A DNA stretch of 8,817 nt from CAZPAV01 sp964584755 (GTDB lineage Bacteria; Actinomycetota; Acidimicrobiia; Spongiisociales; UBA5794): NCBI GenBank assembly GCA_964584755.1, contig CAZPAV010000072.1, forward strand, positions 1 to 8,817, in the 5' to 3' direction. Position numbers and translations under genes: made by a program. Shown one piece after another: positions 1 to 6,610 of this stretch (positions are counted from its first letter, which is position 1; every line of letters starts with the position of its first letter). The notes beneath the pieces are model-generated. The model did not search any database. It was not told the origin of the DNA and worked only from the letters and a program-made list of their open reading frames with translations.

Positions 1-36
1 AAGAACGTCGACCTCGAAGGTGCCCGCTGGGAATGA
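1..36 (+). CDS. C-terminal tail of a possible upstream ORF (partial)
   Basis: Frame 1 stays open from the window edge for 11 codons, reading KNVDLEGARWE, and ends at TGA (34-36). It has the same orientation as the 62-residue ORF and the recombinase, so it could be the previous gene of the integrative element. Eleven residues are too few to assign a family, and an open frame this short can arise by chance. The 59 bases between this stop and the next ORF start hold no hairpin or promoter that I can defend. Confidence 0.3.
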   Translation, partial: KNVDLEGARWE

Positions 37-95
37 CAGGGTGATTGACATGATCTTGAGACTCTGTTGGAAGGGTCGGGCCGGACCATGTCGAC

Positions 96-284
96 ATGGG
101 CACGCCGCCGAGGTCGCCAGAGCGAATCGACGCCAACGGTGCTGACATCACACTGCTCGCGCCGCCGCTCCCGGTCCTCGATCGCCCGGCGGCCATGGCG
201 CTGCTCGAGCTGCTCCAGCGGGCCGCCTCCAAGGAGCACACAGACCTTCACGCCACACGAGACGAGGAGCGAGTACGCTCGTGA
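96..284 (+). CDS. Small protein of unknown function, coupled to the recombinase
   Basis: This 62-residue ORF begins at ATG 96. Its frame has stops at 42, 51 and 57 and no other ATG or GTG between the last stop and 96. Its TGA (282-284) overlaps the recombinase GTG start (281-283) in a GTGA junction, which suggests translational coupling and is the main reason to think it is real. The predicted protein has a polar N-terminus, then a hydrophobic and amphipathic stretch (about residues 20-45, including LDRPAAMALLELLQ), then a charged tail. No Shine-Dalgarno sequence is obvious before 96. I recognise no domain. From memory, short ORFs with an LD/LTxxAAxxLLxLL-like helix often precede this type of actinobacterial recombinase, so an accessory or regulatory role is possible, but that is inference. 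The alternative is a non-coding leader with a chance ORF. Confidence 0.5.
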   Translation: MGTPPRSPERIDANGADITLLAPPLPVLDRPAAMALLELLQRAASKEHTDLHATRDEERVRS

Positions 285-1972
285 GCGAGATGCGGTTCGC
301 CTTCTACGGTCGGGTCAGCACCGAAGACCAGCAAGATCCGAGGGCGTCGCGCAACTGGCAGATCACCCGGGCCCGACAGCTGATCGAGCCCGCAGGCGGT
401 GAGGTCGTCGCCGAATTCTTCGACATCGGCCAGTCTCGATCGATTCCATGGCCACGACGCCCCCAAGCGGCGAAGCTCCTCGAAGCGCTTGGGAGTTCGG
501 ACCGTTGCTTCGATGCCGTGGTGATCGGCGAGCCGCAGCGGGCCTTCTATGGCAACCAGTTCGGTCTCACCTTCCCCGTGTTCGTCCACTACGGCGTGCA
601 GCTGTGGGTGCCGGAAGTGGGCGGTGCGATCGACCCGGGTTCTGACGCCCACGAGATCGTGATGAGCCTCTACGGCGGAATGAGCAAAGGCGAACGCAAC
701 CGGATCAGAACCCGAGTCCGCTCGGCAATGGCCGCCCAGGTAGCGATGGAGGGCCGTTTCCTCGGCGGACGACCACCATACGGCTACCGGCTCGTCGACG
801 CCGGACCGCATCCCAACCCCGGCAAAGCCGCCGCAGGGCAGCGTGCCAGGCGTCTCGAACCCAACCCGGCCACCGCACCGGTGGTCCGCAGGATCTTCCG
901 CGAGTACCTCGGGGGAAAGGGGTTGCGTGCCATCGCCAAGGACCTCACCGCCGAAGACATACCCTGCCCTTCCGCGGCCGACCCCGACCGCAACCCTCAT
1001 CGGCTGGCGAACGGGCCGGCATGGAAGCACACGGCCGTGCGCGCCATCCTGGAGAACCCCCGCTACACCGGCTACCAGGTGTGGAACAAGCAGCGACGCG
1101 ACGAAGTCCTCATCGACGTCCACGACGTCGCCCTCGGCCACCAGACCCGCATGCGATGGAACGACCCCTCGGATTGGATCTGGTCTGAGCAACCCAGCCA
1201 CGACGCCCTGGTCACTCGTGAGGAGTGGGAAGCCGTTCAGGAGCGGTTCCGCAACAACCAACGCCGCTACACCCGCACCCCGAAGGGCGACCGTCGGTAC
1301 CTGCTCGCAGGACGAATCCTGTGTGGTCGGTGCGGAAGGCGGATGGAGGGCACCTGGAACCACGACCGTCCCTACTACCGGTGTCAGATCCACCGCGACG
1401 ACACCGCGGACCATCCCGACCACCCGGCAACCATCTACGTGCGTGAGGACGCCATCGTGCCCCGGCTCGACTCGTGGGTCGCCGAGCTGTTCGCCGACGA
1501 GCATCTCGACGACACCTGCGCCAAGCTCGCCGCGGCCGCGCAACCCGACACCGACCAGGAGGCAGAAGCGCGCCGGATCCGGGAGCGCATCCGCGAACTC
1601 GACAAAGAGCTCGACAGCTACCGCACCATCGTCAGGAACGAACCCGAAGCCGCCTCAGCGGTCGGCAGATGGATCGCCGAGACCAACCAGGAACGTCGCC
1701 GGCTCGAAGCTCTCCTCGGCAAGAAGCCGACAACCCGACTCGCCGCCGAGGACATCAAGGCGCTCGTCGCTAGCCTCAAGGACATCACCGCCGCGCTGGC
1801 CGCCGCCGACCCGGCGGACAAGGCCAAGGTCTACGCCGAGATGGGAATAGAGCTCACCTACCACCGCGACGGCCGGGTCGTCGTCGAATCCCGGCCGCGT
1901 GTAGTCGAGTCGAGTGTCGGAGAGAGGACTCGAACCTCCACGGGCTATTCGCCCACTAGGCCCTCAACCTAG
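281..1972 (+). CDS. Large serine recombinase / integrase
   Basis: This 563-residue protein belongs to the large serine recombinases, which cut and rejoin DNA through a 5' phosphoserine link to integrate or excise mobile elements. The N-terminal resolvase domain (about residues 5-155) has YGRVST with the nucleophile at Ser13, then GEPQRAFYGNQ and the E-helix segment MSKGERNRI. A recombinase domain follows (about 160-325, starting GGRPPYGYR), then a zinc-ribbon-like segment with Cys348, Cys351 and Cys368, and a charged, probably coiled-coil region (about 425-480). GTG 281 is preferred over ATG 290 because GAGGAG (264-269) lies 11 bases before it and because it overlaps the stop of the upstream ORF. 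The last 18 residues (Val546-Thr563) are encoded antisense to tRNA-Leu, and the stop TAG lies in the anticodon stem. It is full length with no frameshift, so probably active. It most likely moves the element lying to its left. Confidence 0.95.
   Translation: MSEMRFAFYGRVSTEDQQDPRASRNWQITRARQLIEPAGGEVVAEFFDIGQSRSIPWPRRPQAAKLLEALGSSDRCFDAVVIGEPQRAFYGNQFGLTFPVFVHYGVQLWVPEVGGAIDPGSDAHEIVMSLYGGMSKGERNRIRTRVRSAMAAQVAMEGRFLGGRPPYGYRLVDAGPHPNPGKAAAGQRARRLEPNPATAPVVRRIFREYLGGKGLRAIAKDLTAEDIPCPSAADPDRNPHRLANGPAWKHTAVRAILENPRYTGYQVWNKQRRDEVLIDVHDVALGHQTRMRWNDPSDWIWSEQPSHDALVTREEWEAVQERFRNNQRRYTRTPKGDRRYLLAGRILCGRCGRRMEGTWNHDRPYYRCQIHRDDTADHPDHPATIYVREDAIVPRLDSWVAELFADEHLDDTCAKLAAAAQPDTDQEAEARRIRERIRELDKELDSYRTIVRNEPEAASAVGRWIAETNQERRRLEALLGKKPTTRLAAEDIKALVASLKDITAALAAADPADKAKVYAEMGIELTYHRDGRVVVESRPRVVESSVGERTRTSTGYSPTRPST
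1905..1933. repeat. Short direct and inverted repeats at the element/tRNA junction
   Basis: TCGAGT occurs at 1905-1910 and again at 1910-1915, sharing one T. Its reverse complement ACTCGA is at 1928-1933, where it forms part of the tRNA T-arm. The 1910-1915 and 1928-1933 copies form an inverted pair around 12 bases. Serine integrase sites usually contain imperfect inverted repeats around a central dinucleotide, so these may be part of the attachment site. Six-base repeats in a GC-rich region can also occur by chance. Confidence 0.3.
1915..1972. other. Candidate attachment-site core (element right end) in tRNA-Leu 3' half
   Basis: The 3' end of the recombinase gene and the 3' half of tRNA-Leu(GAG) overlap tail to tail across this interval, which is the usual layout of an integrase gene next to its attachment site. 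The tRNA is structurally complete, so the element would carry a copy of the displaced 3' part and rebuild the gene on integration. No second copy of this tRNA fragment occurs elsewhere in the window, so the other end would lie left of position 1. The exact crossover point cannot be read from one junction. Confidence 0.6.
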
Positions 1973-1999
1973 CGCGTCTACCAATTCCGCCACTCCGAC
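1915..1999 (-). tRNA. tRNA-Leu (anticodon GAG)
   Basis: The reverse complement of 1915-1999 folds as a class II tRNA of 85 nt. The acceptor stem GTCGGAG (1993-1999) pairs fully with CTCCGAC (1916-1922), and the discriminator base is A at 1915. A 3-bp D-stem GCG/CGC encloses the GGTAGA loop. The anticodon stem CTAGG/CCTAG holds loop TTGAGGG, with anticodon GAG (plus-strand CTC at 1963-1965) reading CUC and CUU leucine codons. A long variable arm with stem GGGC/GCCC, typical of tRNA-Leu, is followed by the T-arm with TTCGAGT, whose stem has one G-U pair. CCA is not encoded, since CTC follows the discriminator, so a nucleotidyltransferase must add it. Its 3' half is antisense to the recombinase C-terminus. 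Confidence 0.97.
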
Positions 2000-2010
2000 G
2001 CGGCCCCGGG

Positions 2011-2016
2011 AGTATA
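2011..2016 (-). promoter_or_regulatory. Probable -10 element of the tRNA-Leu promoter
   Basis: The minus strand reads TATACT here, five of six matches to the consensus TATAAT, and it ends 11 bases before the mature tRNA 5' end at 1999. That spacing allows a transcription start a few bases upstream of the tRNA. The region 17-18 bases further upstream (about 2034-2040) reads ACGTCA or GACGTC and is not a clear -35 box. The promoter suggests the tRNA is not simply carried on the ABC operon transcript. Confidence 0.55.
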
Positions 2017-2023
2017 GGGGGCA

Positions 2024-2043
2024 CGGGACCCGGTGACGTCCCG
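2024..2043 (-). terminator. Inverted repeat after the ABC operon, possible weak terminator
   Basis: CGGGAC (2024-2029) and GTCCCG (2038-2043) form a 6-bp stem around an 8-base loop, 44 bases past the stop of the last ATPase gene. No U-run follows on the minus strand, and the repeat overlaps the expected -35 region of the tRNA promoter. It could end or slow the operon transcript, or be chance in a very GC-rich gap. The rest of 2000-2087 shows no gene. Confidence 0.25.
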
Positions 2044-2087
2044 GGGCCGGCGGCCTCCCCCCTCGTCACTCCGTCCTCCGGCGGCGC

Positions 2088-3158
2088 TCAGGCCCGGAGA
2101 TCGAGGCGGGCCCGGGGCGCACCCAGCCACGAGCCGTCGTCGCCGACGAGATGACACGCCACCACGTGGCCGTCCGCCGTCTGCCGGAGCGGCGGATGCG
2201 GCTCGTTGCGGCACACGTCGGTGGCGAAAGGGCAGCGCTCGAGGAAGCGGCACGTCGGTGCCGGGTTCACCGCCTTGGCCACCCCTCCCTTGATCTCCAC
2301 CGGTGGTCGCCGGTACGCGGGGTCCGGCACCGGCACCGCCGAGAGGAGAGCCCGGGTGTACGGGTGCATGGGCTCGGCGAGGAGCGCCTCCGTCTCGGCC
2401 ATCTCGACGATCTTCCCCAGGTACATGACGGCGATCTGGTCGCACATGTACCGGGCCACGGCGAGATCGTGCGTGATGTAGAGGTACGTCACCCCGAGCT
2501 CGTCGGCGAGCTCGAGCATGAGCCGCATGATGGAGATGCGAATGCTCACGTCGAGCATCGAGGTGGGCTCGTCGGCCACCACGAGCGGCGGCTGCAGGAT
2601 CAGGGCCCGAGCGATCGCCACCCGTTGCCGCTGACCCCCCGAGAGCTCGTGGGGGTACCGGAAGAGGAACGACCCGGGAGGGGTGAGCCCCACGAGCCGC
2701 AGCAGATCGGCCACCCGCGCCTCGCGCTCCGGCGTCGTCCCGATCCGCTGAACGACGAGCGGCTCGGCGACCGTGTCGAACACCGTCCGCCGCGGGTTCA
2801 TGGACTCGTACGGATCCTGGAAGATCATCTGGACGTTGCGCCGGAACCGGCGCCGGTCCTGCTTCCCGGTGATCGCCGTCACCTCGGTCATCTCCCCCGA
2901 GGCGTCCCGCACCTGGACGGAGCCGCTCGTCGCCTCGTCGAGCTTGACGAGGACCCGTGCCGTCGTCGTCTTCCCGCACCCCGACTCCCCGACCAGCCCG
3001 AGGCTCTCCCCGGCCCGGATCTCGAAGTCCACGCCGTCGACGGCGTGGACGAAGTCGCGAGCACGACTGAAGACGCTCTTACGGATCGGGAACAGCTTCG
3101 TCAGGTTCTCCACCCGGACCTGGACCGCGCCGTCACGATCCGATGCCGCCGCGCTCAT
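2088..3158 (-). CDS. Peptide/oligosaccharide ABC transporter ATP-binding protein (DppF/OppF type)
   Basis: This 356-residue cytoplasmic ATPase is the second of two that power the importer. Walker A is GESGCGKTT (57-65), with Q-loop Gln114, signature LSGGQRQR (172-179), Walker B ending VVADEPT with catalytic Glu197, and H-loop His230. All the motifs needed for hydrolysis are intact. The C-terminal oligopeptide-transporter extension begins near HPYTRALLSAVP and contains Cys303, Cys309, Cys316 and Cys335. ATG 3158 is chosen because it forms an ATGA overlap with the stop of the preceding ATPase gene. An open frame continues upstream to about 4310, but that part is a shadow inside the previous gene. 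The stretch DVSIRISIMRLM after the D-loop differs from the common DVSVQAQVLNLL of proteobacterial DppF. From memory this form is seen in archaeal and Thermotoga-type transporters that include sugar importers. This is the last gene of the operon. Confidence 0.95.
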   Translation of the reverse strand: MSAAASDRDGAVQVRVENLTKLFPIRKSVFSRARDFVHAVDGVDFEIRAGESLGLVGESGCGKTTTARVLVKLDEATSGSVQVRDASGEMTEVTAITGKQDRRRFRRNVQMIFQDPYESMNPRRTVFDTVAEPLVVQRIGTTPEREARVADLLRLVGLTPPGSFLFRYPHELSGGQRQRVAIARALILQPPLVVADEPTSMLDVSIRISIMRLMLELADELGVTYLYITHDLAVARYMCDQIAVMYLGKIVEMAETEALLAEPMHPYTRALLSAVPVPDPAYRRPPVEIKGGVAKAVNPAPTCRFLERCPFATDVCRNEPHPPLRQTADGHVVACHLVGDDGSWLGAPRARLDLRA

Positions 3159-4198
3159 GCCAACCCCTTCCCCAGCCCGACCGGGGTCTGCTCGTGGTTC
3201 CAGCAGGCCAGACGATGCCCGTCCCCGATGCCCTCCATCGGAGGCTCCTCGACCCGACAGCGGTCCGTCACGAAGGGGCACCGGGGATGGAAGCGACACC
3301 CCGGAGGCGGCGCCAGCAGATCGGGTGGCTCGCCCTCGAGTGGCGCCAAGGCCCGCCGCGGCCCGGTGATCGACGGCGTCGAGGAGAGGATCAGCCAGGT
3401 GTAGGGATGACGAGGACGGGCGAAGACCTCGGCGGTCGGACCGTACTCGACGAGCTTTCCGGCGTACATGACGGCGATGTGGTCGGTGATCTCGGCGATG
3501 ACGGCGACGTCGTGGGAGATGTAGATGATGCTCATCCCGAACTGCCGCTGGATCTTCCGCAGCTCGTTGAGCACCTGGTCCTGCACGATGACGTCGAGGG
3601 CCGTCGTCGGCTCGTCGGCGATGATGATCCGGGGATCGCACGACAGCGCCATGGCGATGACCGCCCGCTGCTTCATGCCGCCGGAGAACTCGTGCGGGTA
3701 CCGGTCCACCATCTCGGGCGCGATCCCCACGAGCTCGAAGAGCTCGGCGATCCGCTCCTTCGCCGCGGCGGTCGTGGGGACGGGGTCCCAGTGGAGATCG
3801 ATCGCCTCCCGGATCTGGTCCCCCACCCGGTACACCGGGTTCCAGGAGTTCATCGCCCCCTGGAACACCATGGCGATGTCCTTCCAGCGGCGGCGGCGCA
3901 TCGCCTCGGCGGAGAGCTCGAGGAGGTCCTCTCCGTCGAGGAGGATCCGGCCGTCCTGGACGACGGCGTTCTCGGGCAGGAGGCGCATGAGGGAGAGGGC
4001 CACCGACGTCTTGCCGCACCCCGACTCCCCGACGATCCCCAGGGAGTCCCCCCGCCCCAGGGTGAAGCTCACGTCGTCGACGGCCGAGACCATCCCGGCC
4101 TCCGTCTGGTAGTGCATGACGAGATGGTCGACCTCGAGGACGGCACCCCGCCCGGTCTCCTCCCCGGGGTGGCTCGCGGTGGCGCGCTCTGTCGTCAT
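3155..4198 (-). CDS. Peptide/oligosaccharide ABC transporter ATP-binding protein (DppD/OppD type)
   Basis: This 347-residue cytoplasmic ATPase is the partner of the downstream ATPase. Walker A is GESGCGKTS (57-65), with Q-loop Gln113, signature FSGGMKQR (171-178), Walker B IIIADE (191-196) with catalytic Glu196, and H-loop His229. The DppD-type C-terminal extension follows HPYTWLILSSTP and carries Cys301, Cys307, Cys314 and Cys332. Structures of DppD homologues show a [4Fe-4S] cluster in this region, so these four cysteines may be its ligands here. ATG 4198 is preferred because it overlaps the permease stop as ATGA and the ABC domain begins about 20 residues later. An in-frame start at 4303 would add 35 residues that read through the end of the permease gene and resemble no ABC domain. 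The stop overlaps the next gene's ATG in the same way, so both ATPases are probably made by coupled translation. Confidence 0.95.
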   Translation of the reverse strand: MTTERATASHPGEETGRGAVLEVDHLVMHYQTEAGMVSAVDDVSFTLGRGDSLGIVGESGCGKTSVALSLMRLLPENAVVQDGRILLDGEDLLELSAEAMRRRRWKDIAMVFQGAMNSWNPVYRVGDQIREAIDLHWDPVPTTAAAKERIAELFELVGIAPEMVDRYPHEFSGGMKQRAVIAMALSCDPRIIIADEPTTALDVIVQDQVLNELRKIQRQFGMSIIYISHDVAVIAEITDHIAVMYAGKLVEYGPTAEVFARPRHPYTWLILSSTPSITGPRRALAPLEGEPPDLLAPPPGCRFHPRCPFVTDRCRVEEPPMEGIGDGHRLACWNHEQTPVGLGKGLA

Positions 4199-5313
4199 CG
4201 GGCCCGCAGCCTCGGGTTGACGACCTCGTCCATGGCCCTCCCGATGAGGAAGAAGCCCGAGGCGAACAGGGTGACGGCGAGACCCGGCGGGAAGAGGAGC
4301 CACCAGGCATCCAGCCCGAACAGGGTGTACCCCTGGGTGTGGGCGGTGTTGATCATGATCCCCCAGCTCATCGGGATGCTGAGGAGGCCGAAGAAGGAGA
4401 GCGTCGCCTCAAGGAAGATCGCCCCCGTCACCTCGAACATCATGTACAGGAAGCTCAGCGGGAGGACGTTCGGCACGATGTGCCGCACGATGATGTGCCG
4501 GTTCCCGCCGCCGGCGACACGGGCGGCGTCGATGAACGGCTTCACCCGCACCGAGAGGGCCTGAGACTTGAGGATGATCGCCGTGCCTCCCAGGCCCGAG
4601 AGGAGGCCGATGAGGAGCCCGAGCTGGGAGAGGCCGATCTTCCACATCGAGCCGACGACGATGAGGAGCGGCAGCAGGGGCAGGAGGAGGATGAGGTCGG
4701 CCTGGCGCATGAGCCAGGTGTCCACCCAGCCTCCGTAGAAGGCCGCCATCGACCCCACCAGTGTCGCCAGGAAGACGGCGCTCACCGCGGCGATGACGCC
4801 GAGGGTGAACGCCGCCTGCGCCCCGTACATGAGCTGGGAGAGGATGTCCCGGCCGAAGGGGTCGATCCCCAGCCAGTGCTTCTTGTTGGGCGGCGCCGGG
4901 GCCTGCGGGACCTCGATCACGTCCCCGGGCTGGGCGTCGAAGTTCCCCGAGATCTGGGCCTCGACGAGGCTCATCTCGAGGAGGGGATCCTGCACCTCCT
5001 CGACGACCGTCTTCTCGACGATCACCGAGTCGGCCCCCACGACGGGGTCGTAGATGCGCTCCTGCCCCTTCCAGATCGTGTGCATGAAGATCGGGTGGAG
5101 GATCGCGAGGAGCCCGAAGAAGATCACGATGACGATCCCCACGATGCCCATCCGGTTGCGGGAGAAGAGTCGCCAGTTCTCCCGCAGGGAGCGAGCCCAC
5201 AGGCGCAGCCGGACCCGCCACAGCGGCACGTGGACCTCGAGCCGGGCGCCTCCTCCCGGCGGCTCGCTGGGCGGACCGCCGACGCGGAGGTCGGGCTGCT
5301 GGGTCTCGGTCAT
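4195..5313 (-). CDS. ABC transporter permease (DppC type) with large extracytoplasmic insert
   Basis: This 372-residue inner-membrane protein is one half of the transport channel. A cytoplasmic N-terminus (1-52) ends in the family segment LRENWRLFSRNRMG and leads into the first membrane helix (about 55-75). A long polar, acidic segment (about 76-145) follows before the DppC motif HWLGIDPFGRD (146-156). Further helices lie at about 167-192, 205-222, 228-248, 283-305 and 340-358. The EAA coupling loop, which docks on the ATPase, is near FIDAARVAGGGNRHIIVRHIVPN (260-282). DppC proteins are usually near 300 residues, and most of the excess lies in the outside loop after helix 1. ATG 5313 has an AGGAGG sequence 9 bases upstream that includes the last bases of the preceding gene's stop codon. 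The stop overlaps the ATPase start as ATGA. Confidence 0.94.
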   Translation of the reverse strand: MTETQQPDLRVGGPPSEPPGGGARLEVHVPLWRVRLRLWARSLRENWRLFSRNRMGIVGIVIVIFFGLLAILHPIFMHTIWKGQERIYDPVVGADSVIVEKTVVEEVQDPLLEMSLVEAQISGNFDAQPGDVIEVPQAPAPPNKKHWLGIDPFGRDILSQLMYGAQAAFTLGVIAAVSAVFLATLVGSMAAFYGGWVDTWLMRQADLILLLPLLPLLIVVGSMWKIGLSQLGLLIGLLSGLGGTAIILKSQALSVRVKPFIDAARVAGGGNRHIIVRHIVPNVLPLSFLYMMFEVTGAIFLEATLSFFGLLSIPMSWGIMINTAHTQGYTLFGLDAWWLLFPPGLAVTLFASGFFLIGRAMDEVVNPRLRAR

Positions 5314-5326
5314 CGCTCGGGGCCTC

Positions 5327-6484
5327 CTACGACTCGATGCGGATCCGGGGGTCGAGAACGGCGTAGAGGACGTCTGCGATGAGGTGGGCGATGAGCGCCA
5401 GCACGCCGATGAAGGCCAGCGCCCCCATCGCCACCGGAATGTCCTCCACCGTGACCGCCTGGAGGAGGGTGAGTCCCAGGCCCGGCCACGAGAACACCGA
5501 CTCGGTCACGATCCCACCGCCGATCACGAAGGCGATGGCGAGCACGAAGGAGGTCGTGACCGGGAGCAGGGCGTTCCGGGCGGCGTGGCGGTCCCGGATG
5601 ATGCGCTCGGGCACGCCCTTCGCCCGGGCGGTGAAGATGTAGTCCTCCCGCAGGGTGTCCAGCATCGAGCTGCGGGTCAGCAGGGTGATCCCGGCGTAGA
5701 GCACCAGGGTGAGCGTCGTCACCGGGAGGATCGTGTGGTAGGCGATGTCGAGGGCGTACACCCGCATCGGGCTCGTCAACCAGTAGGCGACGACGCCGGC
5801 GGCGAGGAGGCCGAGGAGGACGTCGCGCACGCGCCGCCGCTGCACCAGCTCCCCGATCCGCCGGGTCGCCTGGTAGACGACCACGACGAGGACGAGGACG
5901 ACGAGCAGGCTCAGGAGCATCCGGTTGAAGACCTCGTTGGCGCTGAAGGGCGAGTCGAACCACTTCGTGGGGTCGAGGAACTTCCCCAGAGGGAACCAAC
6001 CGAGCTGGGACCCGAAGAACCAGAGCATGAGGATGGCGAACCACGGGTAGAAGACCGTGTAGAGGACGATGCTCGTCACCATCGTCACCTTCTCGATGGC
6101 CGAGCCCCGGCGCCAGGCGACGAGCTTCCCCGTCTGGAACCCGACGACGTACGAGAGGACCGTGGCGGTGAGGAAGAGGTAGATCGTCCGGGGCAGCGCC
6201 TGGAGGAGGATGCTCGTGACGCTCTGCGGGTAGCGATCGAAGCTGACCCCGAGGTTGAGCGTGAAGAAGTTCTTGATGTAGTAGAGGTACTGGACGACGA
6301 GGGGCCGGTCGAGGCCGAGACGCGCCCGCAGGATCTCCTTGGCCTCCGGGGGGATGTCCGGGTTGCCCACGAACTGCTGCGAGATGTCCCCGGGCTGCGC
6401 GTTGAGGAGGAAGAAGAGGATCGTCAGGAAGAGGAGGAAGAGGAGGAGCATCTGGACGACCCGCTTCCCCAGGAACTTGGCCAC
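5327..6484 (-). CDS. ABC transporter permease (DppB type) with extra hydrophobic segments
   Basis: This 385-residue inner-membrane protein is the other half of the channel. The first helix (about 9-28) is followed by NAQPGD and the conserved stretch ARLGLDRPLVVQYLYYI (54-70), both typical of DppB N-termini. The EAA coupling loop is at about 279-308 (REDYIFTARAKGVPERII, then HAARNALLPV). DppB proteins usually have six helices and 305-340 residues. Here I count about eight hydrophobic stretches, because residues 185-240 add two (about 190-204 and 222-236) separated by an Arg-rich stretch. The GTG start at 6484 has GAGGAG 7 bases upstream, and the protein starts cleanly into its first helix. The SD lies in a 10-bp palindrome, AGGAGCTCCT (6487-6496). 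The stop TAG is 13 bases before the next gene and shares bases with its SD. Confidence 0.95.
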   Translation of the reverse strand: MAKFLGKRVVQMLLLFLLFLTILFFLLNAQPGDISQQFVGNPDIPPEAKEILRARLGLDRPLVVQYLYYIKNFFTLNLGVSFDRYPQSVTSILLQALPRTIYLFLTATVLSYVVGFQTGKLVAWRRGSAIEKVTMVTSIVLYTVFYPWFAILMLWFFGSQLGWFPLGKFLDPTKWFDSPFSANEVFNRMLLSLLVVLVLVVVVYQATRRIGELVQRRRVRDVLLGLLAAGVVAYWLTSPMRVYALDIAYHTILPVTTLTLVLYAGITLLTRSSMLDTLREDYIFTARAKGVPERIIRDRHAARNALLPVTTSFVLAIAFVIGGGIVTESVFSWPGLGLTLLQAVTVEDIPVAMGALAFIGVLALIAHLIADVLYAVLDPRIRIES

Positions 6485-6564
6485 GCAGGAGCTCCTCTCG
6501 TGGTGACGACGACCCGCGAACCGGGGCGGGATGCTAGCACGAGACCCGGTGGTGTTCCCCGACG

Positions 6565-6600
6565 GGAGGAGGGAGGGTGCCTCGGCACCCTCCCTCCTCC
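6565..6600 (-). terminator. Perfect 17-bp hairpin between binding-protein and permease genes
   Basis: GGAGGAGGGAGGGTGCC (6565-6581) and GGCACCCTCCCTCCTCC (6584-6600) are perfect reverse complements separated by two bases. In RNA the fold would probably open to a tetraloop. On the minus-strand transcript no U-run follows, so it is not a textbook intrinsic terminator. It is more likely a partial terminator or a block to 3' exonucleases that stabilises the upstream binding-protein mRNA. It sits 38 to 73 bases past the binding-protein stop and about 80 bases before the permease start. Confidence 0.75.
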
Positions 6601-6610
6601 GTTCGGTCGT

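Noticed and set aside
248..1543. A 431-codon open frame on the minus strand within the recombinase gene
   Set aside because: It is a shadow of the recombinase coding strand, which has catalytic motifs. The antisense product has no recognisable domain.
1915..1999. A second tRNA fragment or full left end of the element within the window
   Set aside because: I found no other copy of the tRNA 3' half in 1-1900, so the left end must be outside the window if it exists.
3159..4310. Upstream extension of the DppF frame to make a 740-residue fusion protein
   Set aside because: The extension is an out-of-frame reading of the DppD gene, which has all its ABC motifs. The ATGA overlap at 3155-3158 gives the natural start.
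6531..6536. Possible extended -10 promoter TGC-TAGCAT (minus strand) upstream of the DppB-type gene
   Set aside because: The hexamer matches consensus at only four of six bases, and the sequence 17 bases upstream (GGGAAC) is not a normal -35. It could be an internal promoter below the hairpins but is too weak to annotate.
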